DNA from: Gemmatimonadota bacterium
GTDB lineage: Bacteria > Gemmatimonadota > Gemmatimonadetes > Longimicrobiales > Gaopeijiaceae
NCBI GenBank assembly: GCA_041390125.1
Contig: JAWKQN010000011.1
Coordinates: 124,001-188,000 of the forward strand
Direction of reading: 5' to 3'
DNA length: 64,000 bases
The notes below the pieces were generated by a model. The model searched no databases, had not been told where the DNA came from, and saw only the letters and a list, made by a program, of their open reading frames with translations. Every line of letters begins with the position of its first letter. Within the stretch, counting starts at the first letter, position 1. Of this stretch, positions 10,918 through 19,631 are shown one piece after another. A program made the translations under genes and the position numbers.

Positions 10918-11336
10918 CGATAGACGTCCTTGTAGGGGTCCACCTGCCAGTGGCGGTAGCGTTCGTAGAGCACGGTGGCGAACAGCAGCACGATACCGAG
11001 CACCACGGCGCCCGTGGCCATCTTCTCCCACAGTGCGATGGACGAGCGCGTGTACATCCAGGTGCCGTAGGCCACCCACACCACCGCGCCCACCACCATG
11101 AGCAACCAGCCGAGCGGACGCGTGAGACGCGCGTGCACCCGCTGCCAGACGGAAGGCGCCAGCACCCGCGGATCGAACGTGAGCTGCTGCAGGTCCTCCT
11201 TGAGCGCTCGGAACAACGCGACCTCGCGCTGCAGCTCCGTGGAGGTGGCGAGCTCGGCCTCGATGCGCGCTGCCTCGGACGGGGTGATCTCCCCGTCCAG
11301 GTAGCGCATGAGGGTTTCCTGATCGATGGTCTTCAC
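10914..11336 (-). CDS. Anti-sigma factor, putative (membrane-bound)
   Basis: The 140-residue product starts M-K-T-I-D-Q-E-T-L-M-R-Y-L-D-G-E, the familiar beginning of zinc-less or RsiW-like anti-sigma domains, followed by a charged helical region and two hydrophobic segments (about 75-93 and 107-124). I see no H-x3-C-x2-C zinc motif. The GTG start lies one base after the sigma factor stop, so the two are translationally coupled, as usual for ECF sigma/anti-sigma pairs. It should sequester the sigma factor at the inner membrane until a signal arrives. Confidence 0.8.
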   Translation of the reverse strand: MKTIDQETLMRYLDGEITPSEAARIEAELATSTELQREVALFRALKEDLQQLTFDPRVLAPSVWQRVHARLTRPLGWLLMVVGAVVWVAYGTWMYTRSSIALWEKMATGAVVLGIVLLFATVLYERYRHWQVDPYKDVYR

Positions 11337-11337
11337 G

Positions 11338-11919
11338 CTAGCCCGCCTGCCCCGCCGGGGAGCTCCAGCCCATGTCCTCGAGCGCCTCCTTCAACGCCTT
11401 GCGGGCGTGGAAGAGGCGGCTGGCCACGGTTCCGTCGGGGATGTCCAGGATGGACGCGATCTCCTGGTACCGGAATCCTTCCAGCTCCTTCAACACCAAC
11501 ACCTCGCGGTGCTCGGGCGCGATGCGCTCGAGCGCCTTCCACAACGTTTCCTTGCGCGCGGCCCGCTCCCGCACCTGGTCGGGGCGGCGGGCCGGGTCGT
11601 CCGCGTTGCGCTCGAGGTGCTCGTCGAGCACCTCCACCTTGAAGCGGGCCTGCCGGCTGCGCAGCAGGTCGCGGCACCGGTTGCGCAGGATCTGGAAGAA
11701 CCAGGGTCCGAACGGCCGCCGAGGGTCGAATCGTCCGAGCGACTGCCAGGCTTTCACGAACGAATCCTGGAGCGCGTCGCGCGCCTCGTCGGGGTCACCG
11801 AGCATCCCGAGGGCAAGGCGCAGGCCCGGGCCTTCGTAGGCCCGGACGATCGGCTCGAAGAAGCGGGGGCCGCCGGCCCTGCACTTCGCGATCAATTCCC
11901 GCTCGACCTCCAGTTGCAA
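11338..11919 (-). CDS. ECF RNA polymerase sigma factor (RpoE-like)
   Basis: About 193 residues with sigma region 2 (R-A-L-Q-D-S-F-V-K-A-W-Q type helix and the F-x-x-W-F-F-Q-I-L-R-N-R-C segment, -10 recognition) and region 4 (L-P-P/A-E-H-R-E-V-L-V-L-K-E-L-E-G-F-R-Y-Q-E-I-A-x-I-L, -35 recognition helix-turn-helix). I favour the TTG at 11919, with GGAG five bases upstream, over an ATG at 12039 because the extra 40 residues are Arg/Pro/Gly-rich and match nothing in the family. It is first in an operon with its anti-sigma factor and a YbjQ-family gene. Confidence 0.9.
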   Translation of the reverse strand: MQLEVERELIAKCRAGGPRFFEPIVRAYEGPGLRLALGMLGDPDEARDALQDSFVKAWQSLGRFDPRRPFGPWFFQILRNRCRDLLRSRQARFKVEVLDEHLERNADDPARRPDQVRERAARKETLWKALERIAPEHREVLVLKELEGFRYQEIASILDIPDGTVASRLFHARKALKEALEDMGWSSPAGQAG

Positions 11920-12083
11920 GCCGGCTCCAGGGCTTCGGTTCCACGAGGCTCTACGCGACAGCCCCTGAAGTTCTTCACCGCCCGGGCTTCGGAGCAACCG
12001 ACCTTCGACGGGACCGTCCGGGCGGGGCCCGCGCGGCACCGCGCTGCGGGGGAGGGGGCTGGACGGGCCGGGCCGGGCGCGGA

Positions 12084-12089
12084 TAGCGT
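12084..12089 (+). promoter_or_regulatory. -10-like box for possible leaderless mRNA
   Basis: TAGCGT ends seven bases before the ATG at 12097. No Shine-Dalgarno-like sequence lies between them, so transcription would start at or next to the ATG. No good -35 is visible. Confidence 0.25.
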
Positions 12090-12096
12090 GCGGGCC

Positions 12097-13155
12097 ATGG
12101 AATCCCTACGGCGGTGGACGGTGGGAGCGGCAGTGGCGGGTGCGGCGCTCCTGGGCGGAAGCGGGAGGGTGCTGGCGCAGGCGGGCGCTCCGGCGCTCCT
12201 GGAGCAGCACTCCGGGACGGTGGCCCTGCTCCAGGCGGTCAGCCCGGTAGACGAGCGCGTCGTGTGGGTCGGCGGGCACCAGGGCGTGATCCTGCGCACC
12301 CTGGACGGCGGCGGGGAATGGGCGCGGATCCCCACGCCGGGCGGCGATACCCTCCAGTTCCGGGACGTGCACGCGTTCGGTCCGGACGTGGCCGTGGCCC
12401 TGAGCGCCGGTCCGGGGGCGCTCTCGCGGCTCTACCGCACGACGGACGGCGGTGGCACGTGGTCGCTCGCCTTCCTCATGGACGACGCGCGCGGCTTCCT
12501 CGACTGCCTGGACTTCGTCGACGATCGCCGGGGCTACGCCTACGGCGACGCCTTCGACGGGGTGCCCTACCTCCTCCAGACTGCGGACGGCGGCCAGACC
12601 TGGGCCCGGGTGCCCGCTTCGGAGCTGCCCGCTGCCGGGGAGGGCGAGGGCGGGTTCGCCGCCTCCGGCACCTGTGTCCGGGCGGCTCCCGACGGAGGCG
12701 TCTGGGTCGCGACGGGCGCCGGCGGGCACGCCCGCCTGCTGTCCCTGGCTCCCGGTTCCCGAGCCTGGAACGCCCGGGAAGCCCCCGTGGTGCGGGGGGA
12801 GGCAGCGGGGCTGACCACCGTCTCGTTCGGTCCGGAGGGGCAGGGCATCGCGCTCGGGGGCGACCTCGGCCAGATGGAGGCCCGGACCGCCAACGTCCTG
12901 GTGACCCAGGACGGGGGCCGCACCTGGGCGGCCGGCATGCCGTTGCGGATGACAGGACCGGTCTACGGGAGCGCCTGGCGGCCGGGCACGCCGGGTGTGG
13001 TGGCGGTGGGACCGGCCGGAGCGGACTGGTCTCCCGACGCCGGGACCACCTGGCAGGCGCTCTCCGATCGGGCCTTCTGGGCCGTGGGCTTCGCGCCGGG
13101 CGGTGTGGGGTGGATGGTGGGTCCCGAGGGGCGGGTCGTGCGGATCGGGGGCTGA
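12097..13155 (+). CDS. Exported YCF48/BNR-type beta-propeller protein
   Basis: Predicted periplasmic or surface propeller of 352 residues, related to the YCF48/HCF136 photosystem II assembly factors; outside phototrophs the function of this family is not defined. A signal peptide (1-27) ends V-L-A|Q. Repeats of the BNR form (T-x-D-G-G-x-T-W) occur at T-L-D-G-G-G-E-W, T-T-D-G-G-G-T-W, T-A-D-G-G-Q-T-W, T-Q-D-G-G-R-T-W and S-P-D-A-G-T-T-W, evenly spaced through the protein. It is divergent from the sigma factor operon and convergent with the aminotransferase gene. Enzymatic sialidase activity is not supported. Confidence 0.85.
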   Translation: MESLRRWTVGAAVAGAALLGGSGRVLAQAGAPALLEQHSGTVALLQAVSPVDERVVWVGGHQGVILRTLDGGGEWARIPTPGGDTLQFRDVHAFGPDVAVALSAGPGALSRLYRTTDGGGTWSLAFLMDDARGFLDCLDFVDDRRGYAYGDAFDGVPYLLQTADGGQTWARVPASELPAAGEGEGGFAASGTCVRAAPDGGVWVATGAGGHARLLSLAPGSRAWNAREAPVVRGEAAGLTTVSFGPEGQGIALGGDLGQMEARTANVLVTQDGGRTWAAGMPLRMTGPVYGSAWRPGTPGVVAVGPAGADWSPDAGTTWQALSDRAFWAVGFAPGGVGWMVGPEGRVVRIGG

Positions 13156-13199
13156 CCCGCGGCGGCCCGGTGGCCGTTCGGGGCGACCCGGCTCCCCGC

Positions 13200-14384
13200 T
13201 CAGACCAGCGCCGCGATCGCCTCCGTCAGGCGCTCGATGTCGTCCGCCGTGTTGTAGCAGTGCGGCGAGATCCGCACGGCGCCTTCGACCCCCTTCTCAT
13301 CGAAGTCGAGCACCCCGGCCTCGCGCGGGCTCACCGACGTGTTGATGCCGTGGCTGCGGAGCCGCCCCACCACCTCGGCGGGGTCGAGCGTGCCCACCGT
13401 CACCGTCACGATGCCGCACAGGTCCGGTCCCCGGTCCAGCACCCGCACCTGGGAGATGGAGGCGAGGGATTCGCGGGCGTGGGCCGACAGCGCCCGGATG
13501 CGGCGCCCCACCGCCTCGATGCCCAGCGCCTCGGCGTAGCGCGCCGCGGCCCCCAGCCCCAGCACCAGGGCGTAGGCGCGCTCCCACCATTCGAAGCGGC
13601 GCGCGTCGGGAGCGGGCTGGTAGAGGTCCTCCTCGATCCAGTCCGCGGCCCGCATGTCCGGCAGCAACGGCTCCAGGCCCGCGGACAGGATGCGGTCCGA
13701 CACGTAGAGGAAGCCGATCCCGCGTGGTCCGCGCAGGAACTTGCGCGCCGTGGCCGACAGGAAGTCGCAGTCGAGCGCTTCCACGTCCAGCGGGATCTGC
13801 CCCACGGACTGGCAGGCGTCCACGATCACGGGGACGTCGCGGTCGCGACAGATGCGGCAGACGTCCGCGACAGGCTGCACCAGGCCCGAGTTGGTGGGGA
13901 CGTGGGTGATGGACACCAGTCGCGGACGCAACCGGTGCACGAGCGTCTCCATCTGGGCCACGTCCACCCCGCCTTCGTCGGTGTCGGGCGCCCGCACCAC
14001 CCGGATGCCCATCCGGCGCTGCAGCGAAAGGAAGGCGATCTGGTTGGAGGCGTAGTCGTTGCGCGTCGTGAGCAGCACGTCGCCGGCGCGGAAGGGAATG
14101 GACGACAGCGCGGCGTTGAAGGCCGCCGTGGCGCTGTCCAGGAACGCGACCGTGCCCGTCGGTGCGTTCAACAGCCGCTCCACCGAGCGGTGCGCTTCGG
14201 CGATCTCCGCCGCACGCTCGTCCGCGGCTTCGTAGCCGCCGATGCGCGCCTCCAGGTCCAGATGGTCGCGGATCGCATCCAACACGGGCGCGGGCATGAG
14301 CGCCGCACCGGCGTTGTTGAGGTGGATCCGGTGCGCGACACCGGGCGTCTCCGCGCGCAGACGGTCGAGGTCGAGGGTCGTCAT
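13200..14384 (-). CDS. Class V aminotransferase (PLP enzyme)
   Basis: Cytosolic fold-type I PLP enzyme, 394 residues, of the class V group that includes cysteine desulfurase- and isopenicillin-N-epimerase-like proteins. Visible features: N-terminal H-L-N-N-A-G-A, the cofactor segment D-A-C-Q-S-V-G (Asp189) and the Schiff-base lysine in A-T-A-R-K-F-L-R-G (Lys215). No cysteine-desulfurase loop with a catalytic Cys is evident, so a desulfurase role is not supported. The ATG overlaps the upstream M20 peptidase stop (ATGA at 14381-14384), so the two enzymes are coupled and may act in one amino-acid or peptide degradation step; substrate unknown. Confidence 0.88.
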   Translation of the reverse strand: MTTLDLDRLRAETPGVAHRIHLNNAGAALMPAPVLDAIRDHLDLEARIGGYEAADERAAEIAEAHRSVERLLNAPTGTVAFLDSATAAFNAALSSIPFRAGDVLLTTRNDYASNQIAFLSLQRRMGIRVVRAPDTDEGGVDVAQMETLVHRLRPRLVSITHVPTNSGLVQPVADVCRICRDRDVPVIVDACQSVGQIPLDVEALDCDFLSATARKFLRGPRGIGFLYVSDRILSAGLEPLLPDMRAADWIEEDLYQPAPDARRFEWWERAYALVLGLGAAARYAEALGIEAVGRRIRALSAHARESLASISQVRVLDRGPDLCGIVTVTVGTLDPAEVVGRLRSHGINTSVSPREAGVLDFDEKGVEGAVRISPHCYNTADDIERLTEAIAALV

Positions 14385-15538
14385 CCGTCGCAGTAGGCTC
14401 GGGCGGTGTCCTGCAGCACCCGGCAGTGGCGCTGCACGGAGTCCAGGTCCACCCACTCGATGTCCGCATGGGCACCCGTGCCCGCCGGACCGAAGACCAC
14501 CGTGTCGATCCCGGCCGCCTGGATGAACGCGGCGTCCATCCAGTAGCTGCCGCCCTGACGCGGCCGCGGCCCAGCGAGCACCGCCGCGGCGGAGGCGTCG
14601 AGCGCCGCGACGACCGACGAGTCCGCCTGCGCCTCGAACGGTGCGCGCTCGAGCAGCACCCGCACGTCGGCGCGGAAGTCGGGATCCTCCGCGGCCAGCC
14701 GGTCCAGGATCGCCTGCAGCTCCGCCACGATCGCGTCCGTGCGTTCGCCGGGGACGGTGCGCCGCTCGAGCCCGAGCACACAGCGGTCCGCATAGACGCT
14801 CAGCCCCGCGCCGCCGTGCAGCGTGCCGGCGTGCATGGAGGGCGGGCCCAGCAACGGGTGCGGGGACCGCTCGCGCAGCGACGCCTCCAGGGGATCCAAC
14901 GCCGCCAGCACGCGGCCCATGCGCAGGTTGGCGTCGACGCCTTCGCGGAAGCGCGAGCCGTGCGCAGCGCGTCCGTGCGTGACGACCTCCAGCCACAGGA
15001 AGCCCTTGTGGGCCACGCACACCTCCAGCTCGGTGGGCTCGGTCACCACGGCGCCATCCGTGCGCACGGTCTCCAGCACGGCCTGCATGCCCAGGCTGGC
15101 GTGCTCTTCGTCCGCGACCGCCGTGACCACCACGTCGCCCGCCAGGGGTGGGCCCGCGGCCAGGGCCCGGGCCGCGGCCACACAGGACGCCAGCCCCGCC
15201 TTCATGTCGTAGGCCCCGCGGCCGTGCAGCCGTCTCCCCTCCCGCCGGGGCTCGAAGGGCTGCTCCATGCCGCCCGGGCCCACGGTGTCGAGGTGCGCAT
15301 TCAGCATCAGGGAGCGCCCGCCTCCGCGGCCGCGCAGGCGGCCCACCACGGAGTCGCGACCGGGCCCGACGGAGACGATGGAGACCTCCAGACCGGCCTC
15401 GCGCAGATCGGTGGCGACGAGCGCCGCCAGGGCGGCCTCTCCGCTCGGCTCCTCGGTGAAGGCCGGATTGACGGACGGGGTGGCCACGTAGCGGGCCAGC
15501 GCGTCCTCGACGAACGGATCTCCGGCGGGGCCGGGCAT
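14381..15538 (-). CDS. M20 family zinc peptidase (ArgE/DapE/CPG2-like)
   Basis: Cytosolic dinuclear zinc amidohydrolase removing an acyl group or C-terminal residue. The 385-residue product contains N-A-H-L-D-T-V (His82, Asp84), the bridging Asp in G-R-G-A-Y-D-M-K-A-G (Asp111), the catalytic glutamate pair A-D-E-E-H (Glu144/145), and the dimerisation-domain motif V-T-H-G-R-A-A-H-G-S. Start MPGPAGDP (15538) chosen because the open frame upstream overlaps the response-regulator gene. Substrate-specific features that separate ArgE, DapE and carboxypeptidase G2 are not clear. Coupled to the class V aminotransferase by a four-base overlap. Confidence 0.9.
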   Translation of the reverse strand: MPGPAGDPFVEDALARYVATPSVNPAFTEEPSGEAALAALVATDLREAGLEVSIVSVGPGRDSVVGRLRGRGGGRSLMLNAHLDTVGPGGMEQPFEPRREGRRLHGRGAYDMKAGLASCVAAARALAAGPPLAGDVVVTAVADEEHASLGMQAVLETVRTDGAVVTEPTELEVCVAHKGFLWLEVVTHGRAAHGSRFREGVDANLRMGRVLAALDPLEASLRERSPHPLLGPPSMHAGTLHGGAGLSVYADRCVLGLERRTVPGERTDAIVAELQAILDRLAAEDPDFRADVRVLLERAPFEAQADSSVVAALDASAAAVLAGPRPRQGGSYWMDAAFIQAAGIDTVVFGPAGTGAHADIEWVDLDSVQRHCRVLQDTARAYCDG

Positions 15539-15639
15539 GCGGAGCGACTCCGGATGAGAGGGAGGGTGTCGCCAACCGACGGCGCCGACGGGCCCGACGC
15601 AAGGGTGTGGCGGACGCAGGCGGGACCCGGTCCGCGCGC

Positions 15640-16284
15640 CTACCCCCTGCCCAGGTACTTGAGCGTCGCCTCGGTGCGGGAGCGCACCTGCATCTTCTCG
15701 TAGATGTGCCGGATGTGTGTGCGCACCGTGTCCAGCGTGATGAAGAGGCGCTCGGCGATCTCCCGGTATCGGAAGCCCTCGGCCAGCAGCGCCAGGATCT
15801 CCTCCTCGCGGGGCGTGAGCCCTTCCGTGGCGGCCGGCGCGGGCCGGGGCGTGTGGAAGGTCTCCACCACGCGGCGGGCGATGGCGCTGGACATCGGGGA
15901 GCCGCCCTCGTGCAGCATGCCGATGTCCTGGAGCAGGCGCGCGGGTGGCGTGGTCTTGAGCACGTAGCCGGTCGCGCCCGCGGCCAGGGACTCGAAGATG
16001 CGCTCGTCGTCCTGATAGACGGTGAGCATCATGATCTGCACCGCGGGCCAGCGAGCCTTGACGCGGCGGGCCGCTTCGATGCCGGAGATCCCGGGCAGCT
16101 CGATGTCCATGAGCATCACGTCCACCGGATGGCGCTCCAGCATCTCCAACGCCTCCTCGGCGGAGGCGAACGCACCGACACACGTGGACGTGGTCGCGGT
16201 ATCCACCAGATGCGCGAGTCCGGCGCGGACCTCCTCCCGATCCTCCACCACGAGGACGCGGATGGGTGCGCGCTCCCCGCTCAT
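15640..16284 (-). CDS. NarL/FixJ-type response regulator
   Basis: DNA-binding output of the neighbouring histidine kinase, 214 residues. Receiver domain: acidic pocket E-D (14-15), phospho-acceptor Asp60 in M-L-M-D-I-E-L-P-G, Thr88 and Lys110 in Y-V-L-K. The C-terminal LuxR-type helix-turn-helix begins at L-T-P-R-E-E-E-I-L-A-L-L-A-E-G (about 150) and ends V-R-S-R-T-E-A. The recognition helix reads T-L-D-T-V-R-T-H-I. The ATG overlaps the kinase stop (TCA/CAT at 16281-16284). Confidence 0.96.
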   Translation of the reverse strand: MSGERAPIRVLVVEDREEVRAGLAHLVDTATTSTCVGAFASAEEALEMLERHPVDVMLMDIELPGISGIEAARRVKARWPAVQIMMLTVYQDDERIFESLAAGATGYVLKTTPPARLLQDIGMLHEGGSPMSSAIARRVVETFHTPRPAPAATEGLTPREEEILALLAEGFRYREIAERLFITLDTVRTHIRHIYEKMQVRSRTEATLKYLGRG

Positions 16285-19200
16285 GGCTCCACCTCCACCA
16301 CGGGCACGCGCAGTGTGATCCGCGTCCCGCCGGTCGGTGCCGCGTCCACGGTCAAGGTGCCGCCTGCCGCCGCGGCGCGTGCGTGCATGTTGCGGAGCCC
16401 GTCGTGTCCGGAGCCGGGGGCGGGCGGTGGGCCCGGCGGGAGTCCGCGGCCGTCGTCCTCGATCTCGAGCCGCACGCTCGAGGAGTCGACGGCCAGCCGC
16501 ACGCGCACCCGCCCGGCTCCCGCGTGGCGCAGCACGTTGGCCAGCGCCTCCTTCAGCACGAGCAGCAACGTCCGGCGGGACTCGGCCGACAACGCCGGGA
16601 CCACTCCGCTCGGAGGGAAGTCGAGCTCCGCTTCGAGTCCGGCCGCGTCCAGCACGTCCCCGGCGTGTTCCCGCAGGAACGCCGCGGTGCGACCTCCGTC
16701 GTTCACCGGATCGATGGCCCAGATGATCTCGCCGATGGCGTCGAGCGCCTCGCGGGCCTTGGCGCCGATGCGGCCGATCCGTTCCACACCGCCGCTTCCA
16801 CCTTCCGCCGCGGCCACATCGCTCAGGATGGCGATCTCGGTCAGGCTGGCGCCCACCTCGTCGTGCATGTCCCGCGAGAGCCGGGCCCGTTCCCGCTCCA
16901 GCGCCTGCTCGGCGCGCGCACGCGCGAGCTGCACGCGGTAGCGGGCCCGTGCCAGCAGGACCGTCACTCCTGCGATCACCGAGCCGAGCCCCGCCAGCAC
17001 GGTGGCCCGGAACCACACGGTTTGCCATACCCACGGCTCCACGACCAGGGGGACCTGTGCCTCCTCGAGGCCCCACACGCCGTCCTCGTTCGCGCCGCGC
17101 ACCCGGAACGTGTACGTGCCGGGGGGCACACTGGTGTAGGTGGCACGGGTGGCGGTGCCCACGTCGCGCCACTGCGTGTCGAACCCGTCGAGCATGATCA
17201 CGTAGCGGTTGCGGTGCGGGTTCACGAAGCTGAGCGCCGCGTACTCGAACGCGAAGGTGTACTCGGACGGGCGCACCCGCAGCGACGCCCCGGCCCCCAG
17301 CGGCTCCCTGGTGCTCCCGGACTCCGTGGCGCGCTCGAACGCCGTCACCACCACGGGCGGAGCGTACGGGTTGTCGCGGATGTCGCGGGGGTGGAACCAG
17401 GTGACGCCGCGATCGCCACCGAAGAACAACGTGCCGTCGGCCGCTTCCAGATAGGCGTTGCGGTTGAACTCGACGTTGACGAGGCCCGTGCTGCGATCGT
17501 AGGCCCGGATCCGCTCCCCTTCCGGCTCGTCGGGATCCAGGACGGCGAGACCGCGGTTGGTGGAGAGCCACAGCCGGCGCCGCTCGTCCTCCAGGATGCC
17601 GTAGACCGCGTCGCTCGGGAGCCCGTCCGCGGTCGTGTAGCGGGCACGGAGGGAGCGATCGGCGCCGACCCGGTAGAGGCCGCTGTTCGCGCCCACCCAG
17701 ACGTCGCCGCCCGGAGAGAAGTGGAAGACGAGCACGCCGTCGAGGCTGCCGGACAGATCCTCGATGCGCTCGCGCGCTCCCGACCCCGGGTCGAGCACCT
17801 CGATCCCGGAGCGGGCGCCCATCCACAGCCGCCCATCGGGATCCTCCTTGAGGTAGCCCATCTGGGAGAGCCCCGGTACCGGCACGAGTCGGAACGTCTC
17901 GGCATCGCCGTCGAACCACGCCAGCGTATCCGCACACGGGGTGGCGCAGCTGGTCCAGACGCGACCGCTCCGATCCGGCTGGAGGTCGGGGATGGAGTTG
18001 GGACTGCCCTCCAGGGTCGGTGGCGGCGGTGGCGCGACGCGCCGGTACACCCGGAAGCGTCCCGTCTCCGGCACGAACCGCCCGAGGCCCTCGGAGGTGG
18101 CGACCCAGAGCACGCCGCCTGCGTCCACCGCGAGGTCCCAGATCACGTCCGAGGGCAACGCGCCCGGATCGCCTGGAGCGGCGCGGAAGTGCCGTACCAC
18201 GCCGGTGCGACGGTCCCAGCGATTGAGCCCTCCGCCGATGGTCCCGACCCAGACGGCGCCGCCCGGTGCCTCCGCCAGCGCCGTCACCAGACCGGAGCCC
18301 AGGGAACGGGGGTCGTCCGGCACGTGCTCGAGATGGTGGAACGGCTTGTGGGCCCGGGCATGCATGAACACCCCCCAGACGGTCCCGACCCAGACGTTCT
18401 GGGCCCGGTCCACATGGAGGACGACGGGCGCCAGCTCCGAGCGCGTGCCCAGCACGGGCAGGGACGAACGGGCGCGCACCCGTCCGGCCTCGACCCGGTC
18501 CACGCCGTCGTTCGAGAGCACCCAGACGACACCGGCCGAGTCCTCGGCCAGGGAGGCGGGCGCGACGCCCAGGGTCAGGAGCGTCGGCGCGTCCTGTGCG
18601 GGGTGCGCGTCGGGTGCCCAGCGGGCCACCCCGGAGGCCGTGCCCAGCCACACCGTCCCGTCCCTCGTCTGCAGCAGCGGTCCGCCCGCGAGCGCGAGCA
18701 CGCCCTCCCCGAACGGCAGTGCGACACACCCTTCCGGGGGTTCGAGCCGGCAGCGCTCGAGCCCACCCTCGTCGGCGAGCCACAGCTGCCCGCTCCGGTC
18801 GAGCAGGGTCCGCGACGGCGTCTGATCGTCGGCGCCGGACGCCGCCGGAGCTGCGCGCGGCATCCAGGGCTGGAAGGAGGACGTGCGCGGGTCGAAGCGC
18901 CACAGCGAATCCGCTCCCACCAGCACCGGCTCGCCCCGCGCGGACAGGGCGACGGTCGCGCCCGCGAACCCCATGCGCTCGACCACGGTGAAGCCGGGCG
19001 CGCGGATGCGCGCGATGCCCGCGGGCACCTGCAGGTAGTCGTACGCGACGGCCCAGACGTCACCGCTGCGATCCTGCCGCAGCGAGCGGACGATGTTGCC
19101 CGGCAGCGAACCCGGGGTGAGCGGGTCGTGCCGCCAGGTGCGCACCTCGCGGCCGTCCCAGCGGGCCACACCCTCGCGCGTGGCGAACCAGAGGAATCCC

Positions 19201-19391
19201 TCCCGGTCCTCGAGGATGTCGTAGACCGAGCTCTGCGGCAGGAGCGCCTCGAGATCGACCGCTTGCACGAAGGAGGCGGGGAGATCGCCGGCGGCGATCG
19301 CAGGGGCCTCCTGCGGCGCGGCGTGCGCGGGCGCCAGCAGCACGGCCACCGTCCAGAAGCGTGCGATCCGCTGGGGTAGGCGTCGATTCAT
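16281..19391 (-). CDS. Propeller-sensor histidine kinase (reg_prop - Y_Y_Y - HisKA_3)
   Basis: Membrane sensor kinase of 1036 residues. N-terminal signal peptide (about 1-25), then about 14 two-component-regulator propeller blades forming two seven-bladed periplasmic propellers (for example I-L-E-D-R-E-G-F-L-W-F-A-T-R-E-G-V-A-R), a Y_Y_Y beta-sandwich domain near 710-785 (R-Y-V-I-M-L-D-G-F-D-T-Q-W), one membrane helix near 790-812, a HisKA_3 dimerisation helix with His843 (R-D-M-H-D-E-V-G-A-S-L) and a C-terminal HATPase (N-V-L-R-H-A, D-D-G-R-G-L). ATG 19391 (MNRRLPQ) gives the signal peptide. Such kinases often sense oligosaccharides, but no sugar-use genes lie nearby, so the ligand is open. 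Confidence 0.93.
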   Translation of the reverse strand: MNRRLPQRIARFWTVAVLLAPAHAAPQEAPAIAAGDLPASFVQAVDLEALLPQSSVYDILEDREGFLWFATREGVARWDGREVRTWRHDPLTPGSLPGNIVRSLRQDRSGDVWAVAYDYLQVPAGIARIRAPGFTVVERMGFAGATVALSARGEPVLVGADSLWRFDPRTSSFQPWMPRAAPAASGADDQTPSRTLLDRSGQLWLADEGGLERCRLEPPEGCVALPFGEGVLALAGGPLLQTRDGTVWLGTASGVARWAPDAHPAQDAPTLLTLGVAPASLAEDSAGVVWVLSNDGVDRVEAGRVRARSSLPVLGTRSELAPVVLHVDRAQNVWVGTVWGVFMHARAHKPFHHLEHVPDDPRSLGSGLVTALAEAPGGAVWVGTIGGGLNRWDRRTGVVRHFRAAPGDPGALPSDVIWDLAVDAGGVLWVATSEGLGRFVPETGRFRVYRRVAPPPPPTLEGSPNSIPDLQPDRSGRVWTSCATPCADTLAWFDGDAETFRLVPVPGLSQMGYLKEDPDGRLWMGARSGIEVLDPGSGARERIEDLSGSLDGVLVFHFSPGGDVWVGANSGLYRVGADRSLRARYTTADGLPSDAVYGILEDERRRLWLSTNRGLAVLDPDEPEGERIRAYDRSTGLVNVEFNRNAYLEAADGTLFFGGDRGVTWFHPRDIRDNPYAPPVVVTAFERATESGSTREPLGAGASLRVRPSEYTFAFEYAALSFVNPHRNRYVIMLDGFDTQWRDVGTATRATYTSVPPGTYTFRVRGANEDGVWGLEEAQVPLVVEPWVWQTVWFRATVLAGLGSVIAGVTVLLARARYRVQLARARAEQALERERARLSRDMHDEVGASLTEIAILSDVAAAEGGSGGVERIGRIGAKAREALDAIGEIIWAIDPVNDGGRTAAFLREHAGDVLDAAGLEAELDFPPSGVVPALSAESRRTLLLVLKEALANVLRHAGAGRVRVRLAVDSSSVRLEIEDDGRGLPPGPPPAPGSGHDGLRNMHARAAAAGGTLTVDAAPTGGTRITLRVPVVEVEP

Positions 19392-19631
19392 CGGGCTCGA
19401 TTGGAGGGCAGCGGCCAAGGTGGACACACCGGCGCAGGCGCGCCACCGGCCTTGGCCGCACGCACGGCACGCTCACCGGCGCCCCGTTGGGCCTCCGAGA
19501 GGATGGAGGCCACGCCAGCAGGAGGAAATCACACAAACGGGCGATGCCGCGCCCGCCGCATCTCCCGTACCCTGCGTCAGGACCCGACGCGCGATGGCAC
19601 CCCGCGCCCCACCCCAGACCCGGAGCCTTCC

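Noticed and set aside
11920..12039. Forty extra residues at the N-terminus of the ECF sigma factor
   Set aside because: No homology to region 2 starts; a TTG with a GGAG site gives the family length.
12097..13155. Photosystem II assembly function for the YCF48-like protein
   Set aside because: Only the propeller fold is shared; no photosynthesis genes are present in the window.
13200..14384. Cysteine desulfurase (sufS/iscS) call for the class V aminotransferase
   Set aside because: No catalytic cysteine loop, and the gene is not near the suf operon or coupled to sulfur genes.
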